A DNA stretch of 64,000 nt, from assembly GCA_016787665.1 (NCBI GenBank), contig JAEUUC010000008.1, forward strand, positions 62,001 to 126,000, read 5' to 3'. The notes under the pieces are model-generated. The model did no database searches. It was not told the origin of the DNA and saw only the letters and a program-made list of their open reading frames with translations. Position numbers and translations under genes: made by a program. Every line of letters begins with the position of its first letter. Position 1 is the first letter of the stretch. Below, piece by piece: positions 20,286 to 28,638 of this stretch. This DNA is from Cyclobacteriaceae bacterium. Its GTDB lineage: Bacteria > Bacteroidota > Bacteroidia > Cytophagales > Cyclobacteriaceae.

Positions 20286-20774
20286 ATGAAAACGCTGATG
20301 ATCACTCCGGAGGGACTGGAAAAACTAAAAGCTGAACTGGACCACTTGTGGAGAGTGGAGCGACCCGACACGACCCAGAAAGTGGCGTGGGCCGCCAGCC
20401 TGGGCGATCGCTCCGAAAATGCCGATTACCATTATAATAAGAGGCGTCTGCGTGAAATTGACAAGCGCATCCTGTACCTGCGCAAGTGCATCGACAACCT
20501 CAAGGTGGTGCCCTACCACCCGCATCAGGAAGGTAAGGTGATGTTCGGGGCGTGGGTCTCTATCGAATCCCGATCGAAATCGGGAGACAAAGTCATGACG
20601 AACCGTTTTCGCATCGTGGGCAGCGAAGAACTGATTGGGGCCAAAAACTACATTTCCATGGATTCACCCATGGCGCAGGCGCTGCTAAAAAAAGAAGTGG
20701 GGGATGAGGTAGTGGTGAAAACGCCTGCCCACCAGTTTGTGTGGCGCATCACCAAAATTGAGTATCAGAAATAA
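20286..20774 (+). CDS. greB: transcription elongation factor GreB
   Basis: A 162-residue Gre factor that inserts its coiled coil into the RNA polymerase secondary channel and stimulates cleavage of backtracked RNA. Residues 1-75 form the coiled-coil hairpin with the acidic tip motif G-D-R-S-E-N-A-D-Y (about 40-48), and residues 85-160 form the FKBP-like C-terminal domain. The basic K-R-R-L-R-E-I-D-K-R-I-x-Y-L stretch and the L-K-V-V turn fit GreB rather than GreA. It is monocistronic, divergent from the ABC-F gene and convergent with the DUF4386 gene. Confidence 0.95.
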   Translation: MKTLMITPEGLEKLKAELDHLWRVERPDTTQKVAWAASLGDRSENADYHYNKRRLREIDKRILYLRKCIDNLKVVPYHPHQEGKVMFGAWVSIESRSKSGDKVMTNRFRIVGSEELIGAKNYISMDSPMAQALLKKEVGDEVVVKTPAHQFVWRITKIEYQK

Positions 20775-20793
20775 TCCGGGGGAATTGCCTCCG

Positions 20794-21465
20794 TCACTCC
20801 TCCGACCGTATTCCGAAAATGAGCAAATAGCCGATCATCCAAAATTCTCCGATGGTGGCCGGCAGCGTTAGCGCGCCAATCCAGGAATATGTGAGCCCCG
20901 CGTAATTTAGAAAGGCGCTGGCCACGTAGCCCACCCCACCCATGATCAACGTGCGGCCTAACCACAAGGGCATTCGCTTGGAATGCACGACTATAAATCC
21001 CATCGGTATGAGCCACAAACCAAAGAAGAGACTGCCCACGCCCCATGCATTTTTGATGACGTGAACAAAAACCTGGATCATCATCAGCTTCTCATCCGGC
21101 ATGGCCGCACCGTTGGCCACATCAATAGCGCCACCCATAGCGATGGCACTCACCATAATGGCGGCTGCGTTCATCGTACCCCAGGCAGCCAACGCCCAGG
21201 CACCTGCGGGGTTGATATCTTTAAAAAGCTTGTAGAAATATACCGCAGCCAGCGCCTGCGATAGGATAATGACAAATTCAGCCAACAGCCGCCAGCGGGC
21301 CAGCGTTTCCTGCTCTTGCAGGTTGGTAACCGTCCGGGCGATGTCGGTTACATAGATTTGCGGGTGCAGCACCAGAAAGCCGATGACGCCCGAAACGGCC
21401 AGCGCCAGATACCAAATTCCCGCTGCGCGGGCTGTACGAAGTGATTCGTTTCTTTGATCCTGCAT
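20794..21465 (-). CDS. DUF4386 membrane protein
   Basis: A 223-residue protein with six or seven predicted membrane helices spanning almost all of it after an N-terminal M-Q-D-Q-R-N-E-S. The ATG at 21465 is preferred over a TTG two codons upstream. The pattern (A-R-x-A-G-I-W-Y-L opening, L-L-A-E-F in the second helix region, Y-x-L-F-K-D-I-N) fits the DUF4386 family, whose function is unknown. The only neighbours are greB (convergent) and a lipoprotein gene (divergent). Confidence 0.8.
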   Translation of the reverse strand: MQDQRNESLRTARAAGIWYLALAVSGVIGFLVLHPQIYVTDIARTVTNLQEQETLARWRLLAEFVIILSQALAAVYFYKLFKDINPAGAWALAAWGTMNAAAIMVSAIAMGGAIDVANGAAMPDEKLMMIQVFVHVIKNAWGVGSLFFGLWLIPMGFIVVHSKRMPLWLGRTLIMGGVGYVASAFLNYAGLTYSWIGALTLPATIGEFWMIGYLLIFGIRSEE

Positions 21466-21597
21466 AATCAAGGCGTTAGTCTACAGACGTTTCATCCACC
21501 AAAAGGTTACAGAACGCGGCACAGGCGCAAGCAAACCTTTCACGTAAGCCATCCAAATTTCATTACCTTGCCTCACCCCAAACCGAACCTGAAACCT

Positions 21598-22143
21598 ATG
21601 AAAAACTCTCCTTTGATTTGCTTCGTCATTCTTTTGGTTGTTCTCTTGTCCTGCCAATCGGGTGGACCTCCCGCCTCGGCTGAGGAGGCCCGCGAATTGC
21701 TCGTGGGCAAAACCTGGCGTGTGGCGGATGCCGGTTTGCTGGAGTCATCCTTCCGCGAGAAAAAAGGCGATCCGTTTGTGCACACCATCACATGGCTGAG
21801 CACGGCCACCGAATTGTCACCGGAAAGCCGGGAGATAGTAACGCCTTACCTCGCAGCCACGGTGATGCTGGAGGAAAACAAAAATCCGAATGATCAATCC
21901 GGCAATGTGGCACACTTCAGCGGGTTCGGTTTACAAGAAAAGCAGAGTTATTATTTCACCAGCACGCAGGAGGAGAATACCAACGACCGCACGGTGCGAC
22001 TCTATGTCGTCAGCATTTATCCCGATGAACGCATCGAGAAATTCGCGTTTACCATTCTCGGAGTTAGCGGGAAACGGATTCTGCTGGCAGGCCCGCCCGA
22101 AATGCAACCGCGCAACCTCGTGCTGGCGCTGGAGGCGCAGTAG
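21598..22143 (+). CDS. lipoprotein of unknown family
   Basis: A 181-residue lipoprotein: the signal peptide ends in the lipobox V-L-L-S-C (Cys about 18). The ATG at 21598 is chosen because the frame further upstream has no signal peptide and overlaps the DUF4386 promoter region. Residues 30-40 read L-L-V-G-K-T-W-R-V, and the rest looks like a single mixed beta domain, reminiscent of lipocalin-like Bacteroidota lipoproteins, without a firm match. It is followed by the operator-like palindromes upstream of the AAA_14 gene. Confidence 0.6.
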   Translation: MKNSPLICFVILLVVLLSCQSGGPPASAEEARELLVGKTWRVADAGLLESSFREKKGDPFVHTITWLSTATELSPESREIVTPYLAATVMLEENKNPNDQSGNVAHFSGFGLQEKQSYYFTSTQEENTNDRTVRLYVVSIYPDERIEKFAFTILGVSGKRILLAGPPEMQPRNLVLALEAQ

Positions 22144-22217
22144 GATAATCGGCTTTCTGCAAATTTTATTGATCGTAAAACGCTACTAATCAACAATTTA
22201 AAGTGACTTTGAATAAA

Positions 22218-22270
22218 ATGTACTGTAAATAGTACATTTTTTGATCATTTTTGTACTTTAAATGGTACAT
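22218..22270. promoter_or_regulatory. paired palindromes (operator candidate) upstream of the AAA_14 gene
   Basis: Two 20-base palindromes share the plan (A/T)TGTACT, six bases, (A/G)GTACAT: 22218-22237 with perfect 7-base arms, and 22251-22270 with one arm mismatch. They begin 33 bases apart, close to three helical turns, so a protein could bind both on one face. The second ends one base before the ATG at 22272. Confidence 0.6.
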
Positions 22271-22271
22271 A

Positions 22272-23468
22272 ATGGACGTATTGATCAATCGATACCGGAA
22301 ACTGGTTGAGTCCGCAACTTTTCCGTTTGTCCGAAGTTTGGCGAAGAAAATTCAGTGGCAGTCCCGTGGCATAAGCATCGAGGGGCCACGAGGCGTTGGC
22401 AAATCCACCCTCATGCTGCAGTACATCCGGCAACACCTGCCGTTAGAACAGTCTTTGTATGTAACGCTGGATGACTTGTATTTTCGCAAAAACAGTCTGG
22501 TCGAGACCACAAACGAATTTTACCGCCTGGGTGGTCGCTACCTCTTTATCGATGAGGTGCACAAGTATGCCGGCTGGCAGACAGAAGTAAAAAACATCTA
22601 CGACTTTCATCCCGATCTGCAAATTGTTGTTTCGGGTTCCTCCATTCTTGCTCTTCAGCAATCGCCTGCTGATTTGTCGAGGCGGCTGGCCCGGTATTCG
22701 CTGCCCGTGCTTTCGTTTCGCGAGTATCTGGCTCTGACCCAGGGAGTGGAGTGGCCGGCTCATACGCTGCCCGATCTGCTCGAAAAGCATGAACAGATTG
22801 CGGCCGATATTGTGGCTCGCCATACGTCCGTGCTCGCGCTTTATAGACATTACCAATCCGTGGGGCAGTTTCCGTTCTTCCTCACTTCGGAGGCTGATTA
22901 TCCTACTCGTATCAGTCAATTGATTAACCTCATTATTGATTATGATTTGCCGGAGGCACGTCCATTGGAGAAAACTTCGTTGGGAAAATTGAAAACCCTG
23001 CTTTACATCATCTCCACGGCTGCACCGTTCAAGCCTAACATTCAAAAGCTTGCGGCAGCGTTAGCAACCAACCGCAACCAGGTGCTGGACATGCTGGATA
23101 TGCTGGACAAGGCACAGCTTATTCGCCTGTTGCGGTCATCTGCGCGTGGTGTCAGTTTGCTGAACAAGCCGGATAAAATCTACCTTCATAACACCAATTT
23201 CATACATGCTCTGGCCGAAGATAAACCCAACTCGGGCAACCTGCGCGAAACACTTTTTCTGACCCATACGCGCGATGCCGGGTTACCCGTTACACACTCT
23301 TCGCAAACGGACTTCACCGTGTCTTCCAAATACCATTTTGAAATCGGAGGAAAAGGCAAAGCGATGAAACAACTTACAGGCCTATCGCATGCTTTTGTCG
23401 TGGCCGATGATATTGAGATCGGGTATCGCCAAAAAATACCCCTTTGGCTCTTCGGATTTTTGTATTGA
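22272..23468 (+). CDS. AAA_14/DUF4143-type ATPase
   Basis: A 398-residue ATP-binding protein. The start is the ATG at 22272; a TTG seven codons earlier lies inside the second palindrome. Residues 38-46 are the Walker A loop G-P-R-G-V-G-K-S-T, about 90-100 the Walker B strand Y-L-F-I-D-E-V-H-K-Y, and about 120 the sensor-1 V-S-G-S-S. The C-terminal part has a winged-helix-like segment and a restriction-endonuclease-like end with the strand pattern K-Y-H-F-E-I-G-G-K-G-K, typical of DUF4143 proteins. Cellular role unknown; members occur singly and in many copies in Bacteroidota. Two strong palindromes suggest tight regulation. Confidence 0.88.
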   Translation: MDVLINRYRKLVESATFPFVRSLAKKIQWQSRGISIEGPRGVGKSTLMLQYIRQHLPLEQSLYVTLDDLYFRKNSLVETTNEFYRLGGRYLFIDEVHKYAGWQTEVKNIYDFHPDLQIVVSGSSILALQQSPADLSRRLARYSLPVLSFREYLALTQGVEWPAHTLPDLLEKHEQIAADIVARHTSVLALYRHYQSVGQFPFFLTSEADYPTRISQLINLIIDYDLPEARPLEKTSLGKLKTLLYIISTAAPFKPNIQKLAAALATNRNQVLDMLDMLDKAQLIRLLRSSARGVSLLNKPDKIYLHNTNFIHALAEDKPNSGNLRETLFLTHTRDAGLPVTHSSQTDFTVSSKYHFEIGGKGKAMKQLTGLSHAFVVADDIEIGYRQKIPLWLFGFLY

Positions 23469-23587
23469 TTGGCCTTTGTTCGCGGACACGTTTACCTTTA
23501 CGTTATGGCGCGTGATGTCGTATGTTTGGATGTTCACGGGCAAATCATCACGCAACTAAATTAGCCCCACCCTAAAAACATCAAGCC

Positions 23588-24031
23588 ATGTCTACCGTAA
23601 GACTTCACCGCGTTTTTACTGCTCCACCCGAGCGCGTGTTCAAAGCTTTCATTCACCCCGATGCCCTGGCCTCTTGGCTTCCACCGTACGGATTTGTGTG
23701 CCAGGTACATGCTCTTGACGCCCGCCCAGGGGGCACCTTTAAGATGTCATTTTTGAATTTCTCCACCGGCAACAGTCACTCCTTTGGCGGATCGTATCTG
23801 GAGTTTGAACCGGGAAATAAACTCAAATACAATGATCGATTTGATGACCCCCGTCTGCCGGGTGAAATGATTACCACCGTTACGTTCACCGCGGTGTCCT
23901 GCGGCACGGAACTTCATATTACACAGGAGGGTATCCCCGAAGTGATTCCGGCTGAGATGTGTTACCTGGGCTGGCAGGAGTCGCTGGAGAAGTTAAAAAA
24001 GCTGGTGGAGCCCAACATCCCGGACGCGTGA
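23588..24031 (+). CDS. SRPBCC / AHSA1-like domain protein
   Basis: A 147-residue single-domain protein of the START/Bet v 1 fold. It opens with the family pattern R-x-F-x-A-P-P-E-R-V-F-K-A-F and continues with D-A-L-A-S-W-L-P-P, G-G-x-F-K-M-S-F and a C-terminal helix with G-W-Q-E-S-L-E-K-L. AHSA1-like proteins bind hydrophobic ligands; none can be inferred here. The gene stands 89 bases ahead of the HMCES-like gene on the same strand, with a seven-base repeat array between them. Confidence 0.9.
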   Translation: MSTVRLHRVFTAPPERVFKAFIHPDALASWLPPYGFVCQVHALDARPGGTFKMSFLNFSTGNSHSFGGSYLEFEPGNKLKYNDRFDDPRLPGEMITTVTFTAVSCGTELHITQEGIPEVIPAEMCYLGWQESLEKLKKLVEPNIPDA

Positions 24032-24060
24032 GGCCAAAACTCAAATTACAAGTATCACTA

Positions 24061-24109
24061 ATCCAATATCCAACATCCAGGATCCAGGATCCAGCATCCA
24101 GTATCCAAC
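24061..24109. repeat. exact heptamer array, seven copies of ATCCANN
   Basis: Seven uninterrupted units: ATCCA followed by AT, AC, GG, GG, GC, GT, AC. The array ends 11 bases before the ATG of the HMCES-like gene, so it sits where its leader and ribosome-binding region would be. Confidence 0.9.
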
Positions 24110-24120
24110 CCCCCAGCGGT

Positions 24121-25197
24121 ATGTGCTTTCATAAGTCATTTGCCAAATCCGAACAAGATCTGCTCGACCATTACCAGGCCTCGTTCGACAGCATCCGCAG
24201 CGAGCTGGACGTGATGACGGAAAAATTCCAAACTCTGCTGGCCCGCGATGGTCGCCTTAACGAACTCACGCCTGCGCGCCCCGATGCGCTCTTCGAAGTG
24301 CTCACGCAATATTCACGGAAGGACGCCCTGCCCGCCCACTTCACCAAGCCCGAGCTGGCCGAGATGAAGTACTACCTCAAAACCATCAGTGCCTTTCACC
24401 ACCAGGGGTTGTACCGCTACTACGAAAACGGATTCGACTACCTGCCCATGCCTATACTCACGGCAGGCGACCCCACCCAATTTAAATTCTTTCGCTGGGG
24501 CCTCATCCCGTTTTTTATGAACGACCCCGACAAAGCCCTGCAACTGCGCGCGCACACGCTCAACGCCATTTCCGAAGAAATGCACGACAAGCCCTCGTAC
24601 CGCGATGCCCTCAAAAATGGGCAGCGCTGCCTCATACCGGTCACCGGTTTTTTTGAATGGCGCTGGTTGGACGAGCAGGGCACCGTGAAAATTCCCTACT
24701 TCATCACCTTTCGCGATCAACAGATTCGCTCTATGGCCGGCCTCTACAGCCGCTGGAAAGACCCGCGCACCAGCCAGTACTACTACAGCTACACGGTGCT
24801 CACCACGCGGGCCAACAGCATTTTGGAATACGTGCACAACCACAAGCAGCGCATGCCCGTGTTCATCGACCGTCAAGACGAAGCCGCCTGGCTCAGCCGC
24901 GATCTCTCGGCAAAAGATGCACTTGAACTTTGCCGGCCCTCACAGGATGCTGCCATGCGTGCCTACACCATAAGCAAGTTGCTCACCACGCGCCACATCA
25001 ACACCAACGTGCCGCACGTGCTGGAGCCCATGAACTACAACCGCGCCATTGCTGAGGCCAATGCGTTTCTGGAAAAAGGGGAGAAGAAGAAAGCACTCGA
25101 AGCCTTCAAGCAGGCCGTGGCCGGGGAAAAGATCAAGTTGGACGATCTTGTTCGCGCGGCTGCCCAAGATATTAAGCCCGAGTTGGCGTTGGCGTGA
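24121..25197 (+). CDS. HMCES/YedK-type DNA-protein crosslink enzyme, enlarged
   Basis: A 358-residue SRAP-domain protein that would shield abasic sites in single-stranded DNA by forming a covalent link through its N-terminal Cys. The ATG at 24121 places Cys at residue 2, which chemistry requires. The other active-site elements are present: T-L-N-A near 160 (Asn), G-F-F-E-W near 180 (Glu) and H-N-H-K-Q-R-M-P near 243 (His). Most relatives have about 220-250 residues; here an insertion of roughly 70-90 residues follows the N-terminus, and there is a helical C-terminal extension of about 55. Its stop overlaps the GTG of a small ORF (GTGA). Confidence 0.9.
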   Translation: MCFHKSFAKSEQDLLDHYQASFDSIRSELDVMTEKFQTLLARDGRLNELTPARPDALFEVLTQYSRKDALPAHFTKPELAEMKYYLKTISAFHHQGLYRYYENGFDYLPMPILTAGDPTQFKFFRWGLIPFFMNDPDKALQLRAHTLNAISEEMHDKPSYRDALKNGQRCLIPVTGFFEWRWLDEQGTVKIPYFITFRDQQIRSMAGLYSRWKDPRTSQYYYSYTVLTTRANSILEYVHNHKQRMPVFIDRQDEAAWLSRDLSAKDALELCRPSQDAAMRAYTISKLLTTRHINTNVPHVLEPMNYNRAIAEANAFLEKGEKKKALEAFKQAVAGEKIKLDDLVRAAAQDIKPELALA

Positions 25198-25310
25198 CGC
25201 ACGAATGGCCGGAACATCCGGCCAAAGCCACCGGGGACGCGCCATGGCGAGGAACCGAAGGTGACGAAGCCATTCAAAAGATGAAAGCCATGTTTGACCA
25301 AATAATGTGA
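25194..25310 (+). CDS. small coupled ORF (38 residues) after the HMCES gene
   Basis: A GTG overlaps the TGA of the HMCES-like gene as GTGA, the coupling signal used elsewhere in this window, and opens a 38-codon frame ending at 25310. The peptide starts MTHEWPEHPAKATG and ends in an amphipathic helix (E-A-I-Q-K-M-K-A-M-F-D-Q-I-M). A perfect 8-base-pair hairpin (25206-25224) lies in its 5' part. I recognise no family. It could also be non-coding sequence or the frameshifted tail of the upstream gene. Confidence 0.35.
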   Translation: MTHEWPEHPAKATGDAPWRGTEGDEAIQKMKAMFDQIM

Positions 25311-25363
25311 ACGACTCAGGCGGTAAGTGATCGGCTTTGTAACAAATCTGGGAGCCGACAACA

Positions 25364-27772
25364 TCACTCCGCCCGCAACGACTCCACCGGGTTGCGGCCA
25401 GCGGCTTTTAATGCCTGTGTGCCTACCGTTAGCAGTGCGACTGCGCCCACCACAACTGCGGCTACCGCCAAGACTACTACGGAGACATGAATCCGGTAGG
25501 AGAAATCAGCTAGCCAGCGTTCCATGGCCCAGTAGCCTGCCGGTGCCGCCACCACCAGCGCCACGGCCAGGAGTTTTATGAACTGGCCCGTGAGTAACGC
25601 CACAAGATTTTTTGCCGATGCGCCCAGTATTTTTCGAATGCCGATTTCCTTGGTTCGTTGCTCAATCGTGAGCAGCGAAATGCCGAATAGACCCAGCGTG
25701 GTAATCAAGATTGAAATGACCGAAAACGTAATGAAGAGTTTGCCAAACCGCTCATCGGCCTCGTAGTGTGCCTGAATTTGGCTATCCAGAAACGCAAAGT
25801 CGAACGGATACCGATCATCGATCTGTTTCCATGTTTGCTGAAGTGCAGCCAGCAGTGCCGCACCATTTTCACTGGATACTTTCAACGACACCGAAGTAAT
25901 ACCGAGAACGGCATGAGTTGCATTGTGTTCGGGGTTACGCAATCGGATCACCAGTGGTTCGATTTTAGAACGAAACGATTGGAAATGGAAATCCCGTACC
26001 ACACCAATCACCTGGCTGTCCGTAAACGCGCGTAGGGTGGGATCAAAATATTGCACTCGTTTGCCGATGGCATCCTCCTGGCGCCAGCCGTAGGCGTGCA
26101 AAAACGATTCATTTACAATGATGCCGTACCGGCTATCGGCTTCGCGGTTTTCAGTATCGAACGCCCGGCCCTTTACCAGTGCAATGTTCATCAGACCAAG
26201 GTAACTTTCATCAACAAAAAGGGTGCTGGTGCCAATGCCCATGTCGGCCCCGGTAGGACTGCTGGCCGCGGGAAGTTGATACGGCCAGCCGGGAAACTCG
26301 CGACCCGGTACAGCGCCCGAAGCCGCTACCTGCAAAACACCGGGTTGCTGCCGCAGTTGCTCCACAACGGTAGCATAGTGCTGTTGCAACACCGAGTTGT
26401 TGATGTTGATCACGATTACATGATCTTTATCAAAACCCAGATTTTTGGATTGAATGTAGTTCAACTGTTGCCAGATGGTGAGCGTGGCGATGAGCAAGGT
26501 GATGGCGATGGCGAATTGTGCCACGAGCAGCACACTGCGGAGTTTGGCACCCTGTAAAAATTTCAGACTGGAAGCGTCCTTTAGCACAATGGCCGGCAGC
26601 ACTCCGGAAAGGAGAAGGGCAGGGTAGGCGCTGGCCAACAAGCCCGCGAGCAAAATAGCCGCAGCCAACAGCGGCAGAAACTCAACAAAGTTGGGGTTAA
26701 TGGTTTTCTGTGTAAACGCATTAAATGCCGGCAATGCCAACTGCGTAACGGCCAGCGCCACGAGGGCAGCCACCACCAGTAGCGACAGCGACTCCAGAAG
26801 AAATTGCGTGAACACTTGTTTCCGCTGCGCACCCAACACTTTTCGGATGCCCACTTCTTTACCCCGCTTGATGCTGCGCGCCAGCGAGATGTTGATGAAG
26901 TTGATAAGGCCCACGGTTAACACCAGCACGGCCGTGAAGCCCAGAATGTACACCACCTGTCGGTTGCCATTTGCTTCAATCTCTTCGCCATAGTGCGAAT
27001 CGAGGTGAATGGACCGGATCGGTTGCAAGAGCATGCGCTGCGCCAGGTCGGTGCCCCAGGCCTGGTGGTGTTTGGCGTTCAGCTTCTCAAAAGCAACAGC
27101 TACCGTGTGGGGTGATGCGCCCGCACGCAACAGGAAGTAGGAGTACACCCCCACATTGCCCTGATACACCATGTTGTCGCGGTAAGGCAGCAGCAGGTCA
27201 AAATGAAAGTGCATGTTGGAAGGAAGATCGCGCAACACTCCGTTCACGGTGTAGGTACTTCGACTGGTATCGCCATCAAGCGTAAACGCGATGGTTTTGC
27301 CAATGGGATCATCCGATCCGAAGTAACGCGTGGCGGCCTGTTGTGTGAGCAACACCGAATGTTGATCCGCGAAGGAATTGCTTCCCCTTACCAGCGGAAG
27401 AGGAAAGAGTGCGAAAAAGGAGGGATCAGCAAAAAGTACATTCTGTTCTTCGGTGGTCTGTTCTTCAGCCTGCACCAGCCCGTTTACAAACAAAAGCCGG
27501 GAGACGTTTTCCACCTCCGGAATTTCGTTCATCATGTGCACGGGCATTTGGGGCATCCCTTTAAGCCACGGTTCGTTTTCCGGTGCCGTACTCACCGCCC
27601 GGTAAAGGCGGTCGGCATGAGGCGAGTGATCATAGGTAAGTTCATCGGCAACAAAAAGTGAGATGAGCAGGAAGCAGGTAAATCCAACCACCAACCCGAA
27701 GAGGTTAATAAACGTGTGCATTTTGCTCTTCGCCAAAAATCGCAACGCCAGCGTGTAGTAGTTGTGCAGCAT
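25364..27772 (-). CDS. FtsX/MacB-type ABC transporter permease
   Basis: An 802-residue permease. The ATG at 27772 (M-L-H-N-Y-Y-T-L-A-L-R-F-L) is preferred over a TTG six codons upstream. Layout: membrane helix 1 (about 21-43), periplasmic core, three helices with the post-helix motif R-G-K-E-V-G-I-R-K-V-L-G-A, a second core, and a second helix triplet with R-T-K-E-I-G-I-R-K-I-L-G-A. It belongs to the same family as the permease at 15171. No ATPase partner is adjacent. It is convergent with the HMCES/small-ORF unit. Confidence 0.9.
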   Translation of the reverse strand: MLHNYYTLALRFLAKSKMHTFINLFGLVVGFTCFLLISLFVADELTYDHSPHADRLYRAVSTAPENEPWLKGMPQMPVHMMNEIPEVENVSRLLFVNGLVQAEEQTTEEQNVLFADPSFFALFPLPLVRGSNSFADQHSVLLTQQAATRYFGSDDPIGKTIAFTLDGDTSRSTYTVNGVLRDLPSNMHFHFDLLLPYRDNMVYQGNVGVYSYFLLRAGASPHTVAVAFEKLNAKHHQAWGTDLAQRMLLQPIRSIHLDSHYGEEIEANGNRQVVYILGFTAVLVLTVGLINFINISLARSIKRGKEVGIRKVLGAQRKQVFTQFLLESLSLLVVAALVALAVTQLALPAFNAFTQKTINPNFVEFLPLLAAAILLAGLLASAYPALLLSGVLPAIVLKDASSLKFLQGAKLRSVLLVAQFAIAITLLIATLTIWQQLNYIQSKNLGFDKDHVIVININNSVLQQHYATVVEQLRQQPGVLQVAASGAVPGREFPGWPYQLPAASSPTGADMGIGTSTLFVDESYLGLMNIALVKGRAFDTENREADSRYGIIVNESFLHAYGWRQEDAIGKRVQYFDPTLRAFTDSQVIGVVRDFHFQSFRSKIEPLVIRLRNPEHNATHAVLGITSVSLKVSSENGAALLAALQQTWKQIDDRYPFDFAFLDSQIQAHYEADERFGKLFITFSVISILITTLGLFGISLLTIEQRTKEIGIRKILGASAKNLVALLTGQFIKLLAVALVVAAPAGYWAMERWLADFSYRIHVSVVVLAVAAVVVGAVALLTVGTQALKAAGRNPVESLRAE

Positions 27773-27955
27773 GTTAGTGCTAGTCGCCAATCATTATGCC
27801 AAGTGACGCAAACTGATTGAATGGTTGAATTTAGCGCATTTTGAGGTATAGACTGTTACTAATCCGAACGGTGGTGTTCGGATTCAGACACTTTTTAGGC
27901 AGGTGCTGGCTAAACAGCAAAATGACAATTTTTGTTATCTAAATGTAAATGATAC

Positions 27956-27987
27956 TTGACTTTATGTAATACATACACTTACATTTG
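27956..27987 (+). promoter_or_regulatory. promoter with internal palindrome for the membrane protein/HTH pair
   Basis: TTG (27956-27958), 21 bases, then a perfect TAnnTTTG (TACATTTG, 27980-27987). The palindrome TATGTA-A-TACATA (27963-27975) occupies the spacer, and a wider inverted repeat AAATGTAA (27941-27948) / TTACATTT (27979-27986) overlaps the -7 box. This is where a repressor such as the HTH protein encoded downstream would bind. Confidence 0.7.
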
Positions 27988-28007
27988 ATTCAACAAATCA
28001 ACAAGCC

Positions 28008-28421
28008 ATGGAAAAATCAAAAAAGCATCTGTCGGATCGGGTTCCGGTGTATGCGTGCATTTGGGCGGGGAGCTACATCGGTAGTTTGGGGGCGATGAAA
28101 ACGCTCGAATTATCACCTGCGGTGGGCATCATGCTTACCCTCGTGCCGGCCATTGCCTTCGCCCTCTTTCTTTACAAGTTCTACCGCAGCTTGTATTTCA
28201 TGGACGAGGTACAGATTAAAATCCAGATGGAGGCCGTAGTGGTGGCCTTCGCACTGGCGTTGTTCACCATCATGACGCTGGGCCTGATTGATCTGGCCGT
28301 TGAACTCCAGCCGGACGATTGGTCGTACCGTTTTTTAGTGCCACTCTTTGTGGCGTACTATTTCATCGGACTGTTCATCTCGAAACGCAAATACCACATC
28401 GGCCATGAAGAACACGATTAA
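28008..28421 (+). CDS. four-helix membrane protein paired with an HTH regulator
   Basis: A 137-residue membrane protein with four predicted helices (about 13-31, 39-57, 76-98, 106-124), a Lys-rich N-terminus and a His-rich C-terminus (Y-H-I-G-H-E-E-H-D). It resembles DUF2178-type proteins that are commonly encoded with a small XRE regulator, as here. The downstream regulator gene starts inside this one (17-base overlap), so translation is coupled. The promoter at 27956-27987 gives a leader of about 15 bases. The function is unknown. Confidence 0.75.
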   Translation: MEKSKKHLSDRVPVYACIWAGSYIGSLGAMKTLELSPAVGIMLTLVPAIAFALFLYKFYRSLYFMDEVQIKIQMEAVVVAFALALFTIMTLGLIDLAVELQPDDWSYRFLVPLFVAYYFIGLFISKRKYHIGHEEHD

Positions 28422-28611
28422 GGTAGAGCGCGCCAAAAAGAACTGGACGCAGGCCGAGCTCGCAGAAAAGATTGGCGTTTCACGGCAAGCCATCAATGCC
28501 ATTGAAGCGGGTAAATTTGTTCCGTCAACGGTGCTGGCGCTTCGCATGGCCAAAGAGTTCGGTACCCCGGTGGAACTTATCTTTCAATTGGAGGAAGGGG
28601 ATTGGGTATGA
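28405..28611 (+). CDS. XRE-family HTH regulator
   Basis: A 68-residue Cro/CI-type DNA-binding protein. The helix-turn-helix lies at about residues 14-33 (W-T-Q-A-E-L-A-E-K-I-G-V-S-R-Q-A-I-N-A-I-E), followed by G-K-F-V-P-S, the typical end of the third helix. There is no effector domain. The ATG at 28405 is inside the preceding membrane-protein gene, giving a 17-base overlap. It is probably an autoregulator acting on the palindrome-bearing promoter at 27956-27987 (inference). Confidence 0.92.
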   Translation: MKNTIKVERAKKNWTQAELAEKIGVSRQAINAIEAGKFVPSTVLALRMAKEFGTPVELIFQLEEGDWV

Positions 28612-28638
28612 GGTCGGCACGATTCACCAATCGTTATC

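Noticed and set aside
25206..25224. Perfect hairpin as a terminator for the HMCES gene
   Set aside because: There is no T run on either side, so it is not an intrinsic terminator.
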